DNA of 64,000 bases from Echiichthys vipera (GCA_963691815.1 OY829650.1:12316010-12380009); one strand, 5' to 3'. Shown: positions 24,501 through 34,655, numbered from the stretch's first letter. Translations and numbers: made by a program. Notes: generated by a model from the sequence alone, not told the origin.

Positions 24501-25987
24501 TACTATAACTCATAGCAACTTAGAAAAGACCTTAAGCCCACATTATTGGCATTGCGTGTGTCACTGAGCTATCATAACTGGCTTCCTAGTCTTACTGACA
24601 ATCGAGGACCTCTGACGTTCAAAGTTTTTACATAAAAAACAAAATAAGTGAGTACCTACAATTACACCAGAATTAGGCCACATGCCCCAAAAATGCTGAT
24701 GTAATTCAATAAACTGCTCTATGTCAACTGTTACCCTCTATTGGCAACAGTGGTGGAAGATGTACTCAGAGATACCATACTGTAGAAATACTGTGTTTCA
24801 AGTAAAAGTCCTATTTTCAAAGCGTTACTTAAATCAATGTAATGAAGTAGAAGTATAAAGTAGATTAAAATGGAATCACATAAGTACAGCACAAGGACCT
24901 CAAAATTCTACTTAAGTAACAGTACTTGAGTAAATGTACTTACTTTCCACCACTACTTGGCAAACACAAACGGTACCGGTAGCTAAGGCTAGCTAACGTC
25001 AACGGCTAACTGTAAAGAGGCTAACTCTACAGAGGCAAACGTCAACGGCTAACTGTAAAGAGGCTAATGACAACGGCTGACTGTAAAGAGGCTAACTCTA
25101 CAGAGGCAAACGTCAACGGCTAACTGTAAAGAGGCTAACTATACAGAGGCAAACGTCAATGGCTAACTGTAAAGAGGCTAATGACAACGGCTAACTGTAA
25201 AGGGGCTAATGTCAACGGCTAACTCTTCAGAGGCAAACGTCAACGGCTAACTGTAAAGAGGCTAATGTCAACGGCTAACTGTAAAGAAGCTAACGTCAAC
25301 GGGTAACTCTAAAGAGGATTACGTCAACGGCTAATTCTAAAGAGGCTAACGTCAACGGCTAACGCTAAAGAAGCTAACGTCAACGGCTAACATCAACCAG
25401 CCGTGCAACGTCCTCAGACGACGGGCTATTGTGACATAACGGGATACATAACGATAGCAGCGTGCTAACTTAGCTAACCACGTTAGCATTAGTAGCTGAC
25501 AGCGGGCCGTGAAAGTGAAAGGACGCACTTTTAGCAGCTCTCTGTATTTAACTTAGCATTCTAATTAATCAATATTCCGTAAAAAAGTGAATCTGTTTGC
25601 TTACTTAAAGCGAAATAGCCAGCAAGCAACAGTGAGTTGGTTAGCAACATTAGCTCGTGATCCAAGAGTACACTGTGTACATGCGGGTTAATGTTGAATG
25701 GGAGGAAAATGTCAGGTAACATCAAATTAAAATAACCAGCTCTACAGTCGTGTACATGCGTCTATGTGAGCATGAATGGATAGACAAGGCGTCGTGTAAC
25801 GGTACAGCATTCCGGGTGTCTCGATAAGACTTGAGCACCAGCAGCATCATGTTAAAGGATACTCTTTGTTCCTGAAGGCCTCCTTGGTGTGCTCGATGAT
25901 GTAGACCTCATCTCCCGGGCCTGGTGGTGGCTCGGCGGCTAGCGGCTTAGCCAGTGGGTAAGGTTTCCGGCCTAAGAGCGGTGCCAT
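11252..25987 (-). CDS. baz1b: BAZ1B / WSTF, bromodomain adjacent to zinc finger 1B (21 coding exons)
   Basis: Chromatin regulator. In known biology it pairs with SMARCA5 in the WICH remodeller and phosphorylates H2A.X Tyr142 through its N-terminal WAC region; it acts in the nucleus. Coding exons, 5' to 3': 25863-25987, 23839-23955, 22752-22896, 21765-21957, 21365-21486, 21053-21250, 20770-20958, 19330-20650, 18943-19104, 18680-18818, 18375-18568, 18024-18138, 17814-17912, 17324-17501, 16732-16917, 16226-16373, 15639-15786, 14833-14945, 12730-12869, 12493-12599, 11252-11918. They total 4806 nt, an open 1601-residue frame; human is about 1480. Domains: WAC about 20-126, DDT about 600-665, C4HC3 PHD about 1203-1251, bromodomain about 1363-1445, acidic tail. 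The start is MAPLLGRKPYPLAKPL, matching the family N-terminus. All introns are GT-AG and phases agree throughout. The start of exon 9 could shift by a few bases because a second AG lies nearby. Confidence 0.95.
12076..12281. mobile_element. hAT-type MITE with perfect 8-bp target duplication
   Basis: The element begins CAGGCATCTCCAATCC and ends GGATTGGAGATGCCTG, with inverted ends continuing inward through CTCCTGGAGGGCCGCTGCCC. It is flanked on both sides by GTCTAATG (12068-12075 and 12282-12289). It is 206 bp, non-coding, and lies in baz1b intron 20. Confidence 0.85.
14134..14265 (+). pseudogene. Myb/SANT-like domain remnant, transposon-derived (antisense in baz1b intron 18)
   Basis: A plus-strand open frame contains WCDAEVECLLQIRSDENIQ followed by INSEVYGKICKQ, which resembles the start of the Myb/SANT-like DNA-binding domain found in PIF/Harbinger-type and related fish transposon proteins. 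The rest of the domain is missing and no transposase follows. The surrounding 13.9-14.45 kb has raised GC and CpG unlike the rest of the intron, suggesting one inserted block. Confidence 0.45.
14712..14755 (-). repeat. exact 44-bp copy of part of baz1b exon 17
   Basis: The 44 bases here are identical, in the same orientation, to 15710-15753 inside baz1b exon 17, which encodes the CNKAFHLLCLRPALY part of the PHD finger. The copy lies in intron 18, 998 bp away, and identity stops abruptly at both ends. Confidence 0.9.
15165..15460. repeat. possible degenerate DNA-transposon repeat
   Basis: ACAACCCCATTTAAAAT followed by AATGCAATGATTTGCAAATC matches a repeat very common in teleost genomes (Kolobok-like, from memory). 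The right part is diverged and borders are uncertain. It lies in baz1b intron 17. Confidence 0.4.
15639..16373 (-). CDS. baz1b: baz1b exons 16 and 17, PHD finger
   Basis: Exon 16 (16226-16373) encodes EKWKTAIREAQTFSRMHVLL and ends in CKVCRRK. Exon 17 (15639-15786) continues GDDEKLILCDECNKAFHLLC and ends near GEWLCPACQP. Together they supply a full C4-H-C3 zinc-binding set, so the finger is intact. The exons are split inside the finger by a phase-1 intron. A 44-bp piece of exon 17 is repeated exactly in intron 18 at 14712-14755. Confidence 0.94.
18375..18568 (-). CDS. baz1b: baz1b exon 11 carrying a coding tandem repeat
   Basis: The exon opens with the conserved YWLFSDVVPGLYVEKGWVH block found in all BAZ1B proteins. 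It then runs into four copies of the heptapeptide PEDKPAE encoded by a 21-bp tandem repeat (18397-18480) and ends in an acidic EVEEEDGE segment. Human BAZ1B as I recall it has no such heptad array, so the insertion appears lineage-specific. Confidence 0.9.
18397..18480 (-). repeat. baz1b: in-frame 21-bp tandem repeat, four copies, in baz1b exon 11
   Basis: There are four contiguous 21-bp units. Three are identical and the first (by plus-strand coordinate) differs by one base. Each encodes PEDKPAE on the minus strand. The near identity suggests recent expansion and possible length variation between individuals. Confidence 0.95.
19330..20650 (-). CDS. baz1b: baz1b exon 8, large central exon with DDT domain
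   Basis: This 1321-nt exon is the largest of the gene. It begins with a lysine- and serine-rich linker (KIKMNGSPLKMKN), continues through KMKQMTLLHLAK and a long basic/acidic coiled-coil-like stretch (REEVREKLREKAKERREKE), then the DDT domain around LPNTLFGDVAMVVDFL. It ends in a charged helix (KRAEKQMRKEMEIK). In the ISWI-partner family the DDT region and following motifs contact the remodelling ATPase. The overlapping plus-strand open frames are antisense shadows. Confidence 0.93.
22310..22712. repeat. dispersed repeat with TTCAAGCACTT motifs and internal (TA)n
   Basis: Repeated AATTCAAGCAC, CAAGGTCC and TTTCAAGGATTTCAAG motifs lie at both ends of a block with a TA microsatellite (about 22396-22424). 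I recognise the motif set as a common fish interspersed element. It sits in baz1b intron 3. Confidence 0.5.
24748..24955. mobile_element. hAT-like MITE in baz1b intron 1
   Basis: Ends CAGTGGTGGAA and TTCCACCACTA are inverted repeats. Flanks ATTGGCAA and CTTGGCAA match at 7 of 8 bases, as expected of an aged 8-bp target duplication. The interior carries the familiar AGTACTTGAGTAAATGTACTT motif. Confidence 0.75.
24985..25400. repeat. 28-bp minisatellite rich in CAACGG/TAACTG motifs
   Basis: Thirteen unit starts are visible at 25000, 25043, 25071, 25114, 25157, 25185, 25213, 25241, 25269, 25297, 25325, 25353 and 25381. Spacing is 28 bp, or 43 bp where a 15-bp insert (CTCTACAGAGGCAAA-like) is present. 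The last seven are strictly 28 bp apart. The unit core is GTCAACGGCTAACTGTAAAG. Confidence 0.95.
25863..25987 (-). CDS. baz1b: baz1b exon 1 (start codon, beginning of WAC domain)
   Basis: This exon encodes 41 residues plus two bases, beginning MAPLLGRKPYPLAKP and ending HTKEAFRNK, which is the family-typical N-terminus leading into the WAC domain. The start codon is the complement of 25985-25987. The donor just inside the gene reads GTATCCTTT, which is the minor-spliceosome (U12) consensus and not the usual GTRAGT. Joining to the exon at 23955 restores the conserved EEYEAR stretch. Confidence 0.93.
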
Positions 25988-26569
25988 TATTTCAAAATCC
26001 ACCGGATGACACAGGTGCCAGCGGTAAAAATCAAGTATTCTAGTACAATGATATACAATAGTTTGTCCTTAGCATGTATGCAAGTGTCCCGAAATATCTT
26101 TCTCCCGTTACAGCCGGCAGGCCCCGGCTCTCAAAACGTGTAGCAGCTAGTAGCGGCTCACTAGCTGGGTTGCTATCTCGTTGCAAAACAATAACAGTGT
26201 GCCTATCGCCGCCCGCCTTATCGCACCATTCTTCTCTCCTCTAGTAGCGGTGCCATGCTGCCTCTAACGCAATGTCTTGGATATGAAAACAGGTTGCGGG
26301 GTTTGTTTCCCCGTTTAGTTAGTAAACTTTTAGCTCCTCCAGATTAACATGAAAAAGATGCACCGAAAGCAAACTCGCGGCAACAAACCAGAGCTCAGTT
26401 CAGCAGGAGGTCTGGCGCCTTGTTACAGTCCCAAGAAGTCTTTGCAAACTAAGCCTGTTCTCGTTTAATCAGTTGTATTCGCCGCATGTTAGTACTGTCA
26501 GAGCTTTTTGTTATCAGATAGGATAATTAGCAAGTGTTCCGAAAAAGTAACCTGGATCAATCAAGAGGT

Positions 26570-26770
26570 TAATTCCTTGTCGAAATGGCGGGAGTTTCTA
26601 GTCAACCGGCACAATTCCGTACACCCTCAGAACTCCGTTTCCCCGGCAGCAAGCGGCGTCGCAAGCACGTCCCGCCCCCTCTCGACGTTCATTGGCTCTT
26701 CTACTAAAGCGCCTTCGTCGAATTGTTCTGGTGCAGTCTCTCATTGGCTGATGCGGCCTGTCTATTGTCA
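26570..26770 (-). promoter_or_regulatory. candidate baz1b promoter with two CCAAT boxes and a GC box
   Basis: On the minus strand there are two AGCCAATG boxes (ATTGG at 26691-26695 and 26743-26747, 52 bp apart, same orientation) with a GGGCGGG-type GC box between them (26671-26680). The surroundings are CpG-rich compared with flanking DNA. This suits an NF-Y/Sp-driven housekeeping promoter about 0.6-0.8 kb upstream of the baz1b start codon. The transcription start itself is not visible. Confidence 0.5.
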
Positions 26771-27096
26771 AACTAGACTAGCCCCCTCAAATAAGCCACG
26801 CCCTGATCGAATATAAATGAGAGGCTAGAGGTCAGCTGACGACAATACGATTATATATTCCACTTATTCATACGAAAACACGTTTCAATATCGTGGTAAT
26901 GTATTTGTTTAAAACTGATGGCATTCATCCCTCTTTGAATTGGCAAATGTATTTCCAAATCCATTGTCTGGGCTCCATCTTGTACAGGACTGATTAAACA
27001 AAAGGCCCAGCCTACTTAATACTGTCACAAGATATTATGATGAATGCATACCGACTGTACAACATCGATTAATTGAAATGGAATTGAAAAGTAGCA

Positions 27097-27102
27097 TTTA
27101 TT
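27097..27102 (-). terminator. candidate bcl7b polyadenylation signal AATAAA
   Basis: This is the first canonical AATAAA on the minus strand after the bcl7b stop codon at 27621, giving a 3' UTR of about 0.54 kb. An ATTAAA variant occurs at 27213-27218. Confidence 0.45.
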
Positions 27103-27620
27103 TTGGTTGTCAGTTATAAACATGGGCGAATTATATTATGAATATTTAAAAAAAACATTTTTCTTGCATGTGATAAGCCAAAAGAAGATCTGTCTCAGAA
27201 AGGGCCTCATATTTAATACAAAATGGCACATCTAAACATCAATCTGCATAAAGCTACACATTTAACACTTTTTCAAAATGGCCTGTAAACCTAAAAAAAA
27301 AATAAAGCAATGGATATGGAAACATGCAGGTAAAGTTCGACTGCATAAAGAGTAAACCAGAAAACATTTACAGCATGTGAATTGAAATACACACTGTCTG
27401 ATGCAAAGTTTGGAAAATGCTCTACATTCATTTCAGAAATCCCTTAAAACAACACATTTTTAAAGAATGAACAAAAATTTTGCAGCACTTCGTTTCTCAT
27501 TTGTTAAAATGTAATATTTGCGTAAATATGTCAAGAAAACCTTAGAATCATTTTGAAAGCTTAGCTAATCTGACTGAGGACAGGTAGCGTGTGCATTTTG
27601 ACAAAATTATTATAAATGAG

Positions 27621-28328
27621 CTATCTCAGCGCAGCATTTTCTCCTGTGCAAATCTTCTTTAAAGGGGGCGCTCCTGACTCATCCAATTCCTCCTGTTGAA
27701 TAAAAAGAGAGGTGGTCAGAAGTAATTCTAGCTCAAATTAAAATCAATTTTACATCATGCGACAGACCCCAGAGATAGGAATTCAATTATTATTTAATCG
27801 AAGCAAAATGTTTTGGTCAACCTGTGTGTCTGGGGTGCTCCGTCTGACAGCTCCTGATGAAAGAAGCTCCTCCTTGATGAGAGTCGGAGGCTCGTCGGCC
27901 CCCTCCTGTCCTGAATGAACTGGCTCTACGTTCACAAGGAAGGGACGAAATATATCCTCATTAATACATCTTTGACAGTGAGGGAAATACAAAAACAGCA
28001 CAGGACACAACGACATGTATATGTTACCACTGAATTGTATGATAGATACCATTTAATACTTGAATGTGTGTACCTTTTCACAGGAATAACGCAGGAAATT
28101 GAGTGTAAATATGCTTGAGAGAGAGAAAGAGAGCCATCTACACATACCATCCACACTCTCCTGGCCCAGCATTGGGGGCTGAGAGTCTTCGGTTCGGAGG
28201 CTGGAGGTATGTGGAGGGCTGACCTGCTGCGAGCTGGAAGTGCTGCTGCTGTTATCCATTTTAGGTTGGTAGACGTCCGACAGAAAGCTCTGGTTGCTGT
28301 TTTCATCTGAGGTGCCGTGTTTTATGTT

Positions 28329-28381
<53 letters not shown>

Positions 28382-29344
28382 GTTAGTTATGAGTTTGGCT
28401 GTGTGATATTTTGGCTCTTGGATACATACAGCTCATAATGCACGCAATGGATTTTTTTTATTTATTATAAAATACAGCTATAAAGCTCACCAGTGAAATC
28501 CAGTAAAGAGTTAGCGTTTTCCAGCACCACATCTTTCATTCCTCTTACATCTCCACCTGTGGATTTGGTGCGATATATCTGATAACAAAGAGGGGATAGT
28601 GAAATCAAACTACATTCATTCAAGTAAATCTTTGAAAGCATGTTTTTTTTAAGGCTACATGTATGTCAGAGAGGCCCCCCACCTGCTTTGTTTCTGTTAC
28701 TGGCACCCACTTGAATATGCGTAAGGATGTGTCTCCAACTGTCACCCATTTCTTCTCCCTGGGGATGAAATTAGTTTGACCTATTATCGACAGGAGCTCA
28801 GTGTGGGTCTTCTGATTCATCTGTAACATGGCATAACGTTACAATGCATCGTGTCCTCTCTGTTCACAGCAGAGCACAGATGACAGCTGATCAAACATGC
28901 CGTCACGCTCACCCACCCACAGCCATCGTGTACTTTACATGAGCGTGCAAAAACCGTGAGGAACAGGTGTGAATGTGTTCATGAGTGTCGTGTTGTGTGA
29001 CTCCGGGACAGTCGTTTCTACATTACGGCTCGCAGCAGCATGTGAGGCTGTGGCCATATTGACAGCTCTCGGCGAGGAAAAAAAAAACTCAGCTAGCTCC
29101 GCCCCTCCCGTCAACCCGGGGCATTGATTGGTCAACAGCTCCGTCAATCTTCTAACTTTTCCGACTGAAGTTTGTTGAGCGACGCAGCAGATACCAGGAT
29201 ACAGTCTACTAACACATTTCCCTCCATATTGTCCCCCAGACAGCCTACATACCATTTGCGCACCTTCTCGATGGCTGCCAGGACCTTTTTAATGTCATCT
29301 TTAGCCCGACTTCGGGTCTCAGCGCGGCCTGATCGTCCCGACAT
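27621..29344 (-). CDS. bcl7b: BCL7B, BAF complex accessory subunit (6 coding exons)
   Basis: BCL7 proteins are small subunits of the BAF (SWI/SNF) chromatin remodeller. Coding exons, 5' to 3': 29253-29344, 28683-28758, 28491-28578, 28148-28306, 27822-27925, 27621-27692. They total 591 nt, an open frame of 196 residues; human BCL7B is about 200. The N-terminal conserved BCL7 domain (residues 1-55) reads MSGRSGRAETRSRAKDDIKK, then EKKWVTVGDTSLRIFKWVPV. The C-terminal half has DENSNQSFLSDVYQPKMD, RTEDSQPPMLGQE, DEPPTLIKEE and DESGAPPLKKIC, which fit BCL7B better than BCL7A or BCL7C, as does its place beside baz1b. An upstream in-frame ATG in the leader would add seven residues (MNHNSIK), but the family start is MSGRS. 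Confidence 0.94.
28331..28381. repeat. (GATA)n microsatellite in bcl7b intron 3
   Basis: About 12-13 perfect GATA units, immediately upstream of exon 4 on the transcribed strand. Confidence 0.95.
29253..29344 (-). CDS. bcl7b: bcl7b exon 1
   Basis: It encodes 30 residues from MSGRSGRAETRSRAK to AAIEKVRK plus two bases of the next Trp codon, followed by donor GTATGT. The acceptor of exon 2 at 28758 restores KWEKKWV, the invariant core of the BCL7 domain. Confidence 0.92.
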
Positions 29345-29423
29345 CTTGATGCTATTATGATTCATCTACAGATGCATCTGAAAAACTTCAAGACCAAGCC
29401 CCACTCCTCCGTTACAGTGGCAA

Positions 29424-29433
29424 TCTCGCGAGA
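29424..29433. promoter_or_regulatory. TCTCGCGAGA palindrome in bcl7b promoter
   Basis: A perfect copy of the CGCG element TCTCGCGAGA lies 80 bp upstream of the bcl7b start codon. In mammals this motif marks CpG-island housekeeping promoters and is bound by BANP. Its position suggests it sets bcl7b transcription. No TATA box is seen nearby. Confidence 0.65.
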
Positions 29434-30399
29434 CTTCATCGTCTCATTTGTTTCTCTCTTTTTTTTTTTTCAGTATATTATTTTTTTTGATTGAAAAAAT
29501 AATAATTTACAATATCACGGCATAGAAAACATGACAAGAACCATTCTCCACATACATGCTGGAGAAAAATGATGACTTAAATTGTATTTAAAAAATAATA
29601 TGTAACAAGCAAAAGCGAATAGAAAGTAAAAATAGTAAAAAAATAAATAAATAAATAATAATTGGAATCTAAATAATTTTTTTCCCCACACTTTTTTTAA
29701 TTGAATTTGCAGATGGTCAAAGAAGAAAAAGTGCAACAGTTGTAAAGTGTGTCAATGCATCTGCCCTAAAGTGAAGAAACAAGAATAAAAACACAAAATG
29801 CCAACAACCCATGAAATCTAAATCATTTTGTAGTTGCTAGCTTCAGGCATGTTAAGATTAACATTTATTTAGTATTTTAAAGTTAATGTGCAGTGACTAT
29901 ACTGCTCTGCAACGCCTAAGTGCAGTAACTACGAAAAAATAGGGTAAAATGTCTTTAAAGTTTGATTTATTGTCCCAACAAATGAATATTATGGTTTACT
30001 AGTTTGCCATTCAATAATAATTATCCAGATCAATCCTTACCTCCATACTTTAAGACCCAAAATTATGCAGAAATCATGTTATTAGTTATTTCATAGTTAC
30101 TGCACTTAGGGCAGAATAAATCATCGACCACTCACAACAAAACAATAATAATAAATAATGACAATAACGGCACTATGATGTTCCCCACCTGAGTTCACTT
30201 CACAGTGGGAAATACTTAGCTCAAGTGAATTTCAATCACAATGTGCAATACTAATATTTGTGTCTTTGTGTAAATAAAAAATATATAAAACCATTGTATA
30301 TATTGTTCTGGTTATATTCTATATCCCCTGTGTTTATATTGTTCATATTTTGTCTATATTTTCTCTATTTATGGTTTCTTATCAACGCTTATTCTACTG

Positions 30400-30480
30400 C
30401 ATGTTTGCTATCCACTTTGCTGCTGTAATAAGGACATTTCCCCTTTGTGGGACTAATAAAGGAACATCTTATCTAATATC
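30400..30480 (+). mobile_element. retroelement 3' tail fragment
   Basis: TTTCCCCTTTGTGGGACTAA then TAAAGGAACATCTTATC matches the tail of the SINE at 8655-8975 and a reversed copy at 42284-42322. The 5' part of the element is absent. Confidence 0.5.
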
Positions 30481-31768
30481 TTATTTAAATAGTATTTGTA
30501 AAAAATATTTAAAACAAAACTGTACTCTCCTTATTCAGTGAGTATCATGCATTACATGAATAAAATGTGTAAATATTAAAAGTTTTACTCAAGATATTCT
30601 AGTTCCCACTGAATTTTAATATTACAATGTGTTAATTACGTAGTTTAATACATTTACTATAACAAAAAGTTGTTTTTTTCAGTGTAGGGGTCCTCTAACA
30701 CCTTCATCTCTTTATAAGCATGGAGGAGAGACATTGCATGTTTCCGAAACATTGGTATCGATGATTAAAAACAGATCCTCTTATGCTCATTCACCTTTGA
30801 AGCACATTATCTGAGTTGGCCTATTTCCAGTTTATGCTACTTTATAGGCTACTCTTTACTATTCAGAAATATTTAACCATAACTGACTACTTGCACCTTA
30901 CTACATAATATAATATTATTTAATATATGAATAATTTCCCCTTTGAGGCACTAATAAACATATGCTTCATCCTCAGGGACCAAATAACTGCTTTAACACT
31001 TAACTTGTTTGCATTGATGTACACCATCTGTATTGACGTTTACACTACTTGTATTTATATACAGTATATCAAATTCAGAATATGTTATTAATCACAAAAG
31101 TTACAGTTTACAGTCTTTAAAAGTTTACACTCTATCCAAATATGTACCCATATCAGTGCACTACATGTTATAACATTATACTATGTTGGTACCTTGTATT
31201 TTATCCTGTTTTTGTGTTGTGTTGTTTGCACCTTTTGTTCATTCTTTTGTTTTGGACCAATTAAACGAGCTAGACAAGGTGGATGTCATTAAAGTCTCTC
31301 TTATCTTACATTTTATATTGTACCTTTTACTCAGCTACATGTACGTGACGGTGTAGTTTCCAGATTAACTATTAAAGATAAAACAGGTGTTTTCCAACCG
31401 TTCTGGCTTGTGGCCCTCTGCACCTTGTCCTATTTTACACGTCCATTGTTTGCAGTTCCACCAAAGAGTGATTTCCCCTCCAGACACCTGAGATGGTTTT
31501 ATAGAGACAATTGTTTTAGTCCTCAAGAGCAACACTAGAATATTTCACAAAAAGCAAAGATTAGAGAATATTACACAAAAGAATAAAGTTTTGAGTTGCA
31601 GGACTTGACATATTAAGAAATAACATTAACACTTGTGTTTGTAATTCCATGTTTTTGAATATTTTTAGTCTTTTTCAGTTTAATCCCAGTGGCACTTGCT
31701 CACTGTTTGGGTCTTATTTTAACAATTTTATAATTTAGCTGTAAAATGTATATCACATAAACTTATTA

Positions 31769-31771
<3 letters not shown>

Positions 31772-31860
<89 letters not shown>
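31772..31860. repeat. (ATT)n microsatellite
   Basis: About 30 ATT units, nearly uninterrupted. Confidence 0.93.
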
Positions 31861-31862
<2 letters not shown>

Positions 31863-34525
31863 CATCTCAAGACCCCTCAGATTGATCTTGTGACCCTGTG
31901 GTTGGGATTCAATAGCGCAAAGCAGGGGAACGTTTTTTAAGTACTTCTACTTTTGATACTTTAAAAACTTCTACTTTTTTGATACATGTAGCTTATAATA
32001 ACTTTGTACTTTTACTTAAATAGGATTTTAAATGTAGTGCATTTAATTATAATGGAATATTTTTACAATGTGTTTGGTATATACACATCAATACTTTATA
32101 TTATTATTATTGTTATTTTTATTATTATTATTATGTGTGACTTGTTGCGGATCATGGTGAATTGTTGCGTCTCTGTAAATCATGAATTAAGTCATAAAGT
32201 GTGGTCTTACCTACTCTATATGTAAAGTGTCTTGAGATAACTTTTGTTATGTTTTGGCACTATTAATAACATTGAATTGGTACTTTAACTTAAAGATCTG
32301 AGTACTTTTATCATCAGTTTGTGCTCTATATTTTTGTGCACTGGAAACAAACCTCCAGCGGGTCCTTCTGCTTTTCTTTGCGATTATATTGCTGCTTTTT
32401 TTTTGTGAATGTGAAAAACTGGATTTACCTTTGCTACTGTGTGTATGAGCTTAGGTAAATGAAGCTGCACTAGTTCTGGCTTCTGGTTCCCTTGTTTCAC
32501 CAACAGGTGGCAGCCTTGAGTCGTGCAGAGCAAAGAGACTCCTGAGACTGAGAGCAAAGGTTGAGTTTGTTTTGATTCATTAATTATGGGAAGGATCACT
32601 GACAGGAAATCATCGATTGCTTGCCCTTATCTTTCAGGGAATACAAACGCAGGGCCAGCTCTCTTTAACCTGCCACTACATACTATAAACCAAATGTATC
32701 CAAATTATATGGCTCACAGTAGAACAGGGAAAAGCTCTTGTAGAAACAATATTGTGTTGAAACAGAGGAACCAAAGTCCTACTTCATAATATAGGCCTGC
32801 AGTCACTGCAGTGCACGCTTCACTGACAATGTTCAGTGGCAGTCTGTTGTAACTTTTACTAACCAGGACACCATGAGGAAACTCCTTTCTTTATTTCCTG
32901 CAGAGACTATGTCATAAAATACTACATTGAATAGGAATTCTGTGCTTATTGGCAAAAAGGCATGTTGCGAGAAAATAAAAATAGCACACACATCCAAGAA
33001 GATAAGCACTGGGTGCTGGACCAAAAGGCAGTACAGGGTATAAACAGTAAGTCTGCTCCCAATAGCTTTTAATGTTAAATCACACCATGTTGTAACGTTT
33101 CGGGCCCCCGCCCTTCATCATACATGAAAAACAGTGAGGAGACACACCTCCTTATGAGCGCCCCTGATGGGTCATGTGATCAGTCATCTTAAAGTGAAAA
33201 TATGAAAATACAAATATGCAAATACAAATATTAGTATATGTACACATATAAAGAATAATGGCCTTTTGCACATATATTAAAATATATTTAAAGTTCTCAG
33301 GGACTGTGGCTGTGCATTGTCATGTTCCTCATATTGAAGCTCCTTATTATTGTAAATGATTTTCATTTCAATTTAAACCTTCTCCCCTTCATATTTCAGA
33401 TTTTTGTCATTTCTACTAAAATGTTGCTGCATTCAGCAACAAGCATCATTTTAATAACTGTGATAAATTAAGACTAAGTTAGTTTTCTTTGTCTTCATTT
33501 TTGTAATCTAACAAATAGTGTAAAGGTAGTTTTTTAAGCATCATGTGCCTCGATCACTTTCAACCCAGCCATGATTTTGTGAAGACAGACTTGTATATGC
33601 TTGTATGTCATATCTGTATGACAATTGATGGCGTGGGCTGGCCTTGCTGCCGCTCCAATCAGTAGCTGACAACAGTGGGAGGAGCCAGTTACAGTTGCCA
33701 GAGGAAATATCCAAATAACAGTGAGGCTTTTGAGCATGTACTGTGTAGCTGAGCGGTGTCCTGTACCTACAGCATCAGCATGTTCACGTTTATGTGAAGA
33801 CACTGTGCGTAAAGTAAACTGTGCAGACATTAAGTTCTGTAACCTCTCTTCTGGTTTATGTGGAGGACTCCTCATTGAGAGTTAAGGTAAAATAGATTTA
33901 CTCCTGCAATATTTTAGATAAAATTCATCATACATCACATTGCCCCTTTAACAATAATAGTCTGAAATATTACAATAATATCGACGTAATTACTTATTTA
34001 TTATGTTCACCTTATTATTTATAATTAATTTAACTTATGTACCTTTTCATATTTTGTTTGATCGATATCTACTTTTTTACCCTCTGGTGTCTTTATTTCT
34101 GTAAAAGAATGTCCATCATCTGCTAAATGTGTGTCTGTTCAATAGAGAAAAACAAATAAATAATTATAACAATAAAAATCTAAAATACTATAATAAAATA
34201 TTTTAAAGCGTATGTTATAAAATACTACCATTGACTAGGAATTTTGTGCTAATTGGCAAAATTACATGTTGCACATAAGACATTAAAATGTATTTAAACT
34301 TCTAAGGGACTGGCTTGTGGCTGTGCATCATTATTCCTCATGTTCTTAGTATTAAAATATTTTAACTTCAATTTAAACCTTTTCCCTTCATATTTATGAT
34401 TTTGACATTTCCCTCATTGAGATATATTGACTAAGAGATTTCATTGCTTATTCATTATTTAGACACCTTATTTGTTTATATTTAATTTAACTTATGTACC
34501 TTTTCAGTACAGAGTCAATAAAATA

Positions 34526-34602
34526 AATAATAATAATATAATAATAGTAATAATAGTAATAACAATAGTAATGATAGTAATAATAATAACAACAACAACA
34601 AC

Positions 34603-34655
<53 letters not shown>
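34526..34655. repeat. (AAT)n and related microsatellite
   Basis: Impure AAT/AAC/AGT trinucleotides grade into a perfect AAT run. Confidence 0.9.

Larger units (their letters stand above)
23956..25862 (-). other. baz1b: baz1b intron 1, U12-type GT-AG intron
   Basis: The donor is GTATCCTTT at exon 1. Near the acceptor, TTTCCTTGAC (complement of 23969-23978) is a near-perfect U12 branch site, with the branch A 14 nt before the CAG acceptor. There is no good polypyrimidine tract of the major type. The intron holds a hAT-like MITE (24748-24955) and the 28-bp minisatellite (24985-25400). Confidence 0.85.

Noticed and set aside
24985..25400. CRISPR-like repeat array
   Set aside because: Units are contiguous with no unique spacers and the host is a vertebrate; it is a minisatellite.
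26508..26816. 102-codon plus-strand frame at the baz1b promoter
   Set aside because: It coincides with the CpG-rich promoter and CCAAT boxes; no protein similarity recognised. A divergent transcript is possible but coding is unsupported.
28331..28381. GATA repeat as a GATA-factor enhancer
   Set aside because: A plain tetranucleotide microsatellite is the simpler reading, and there is no supporting context.
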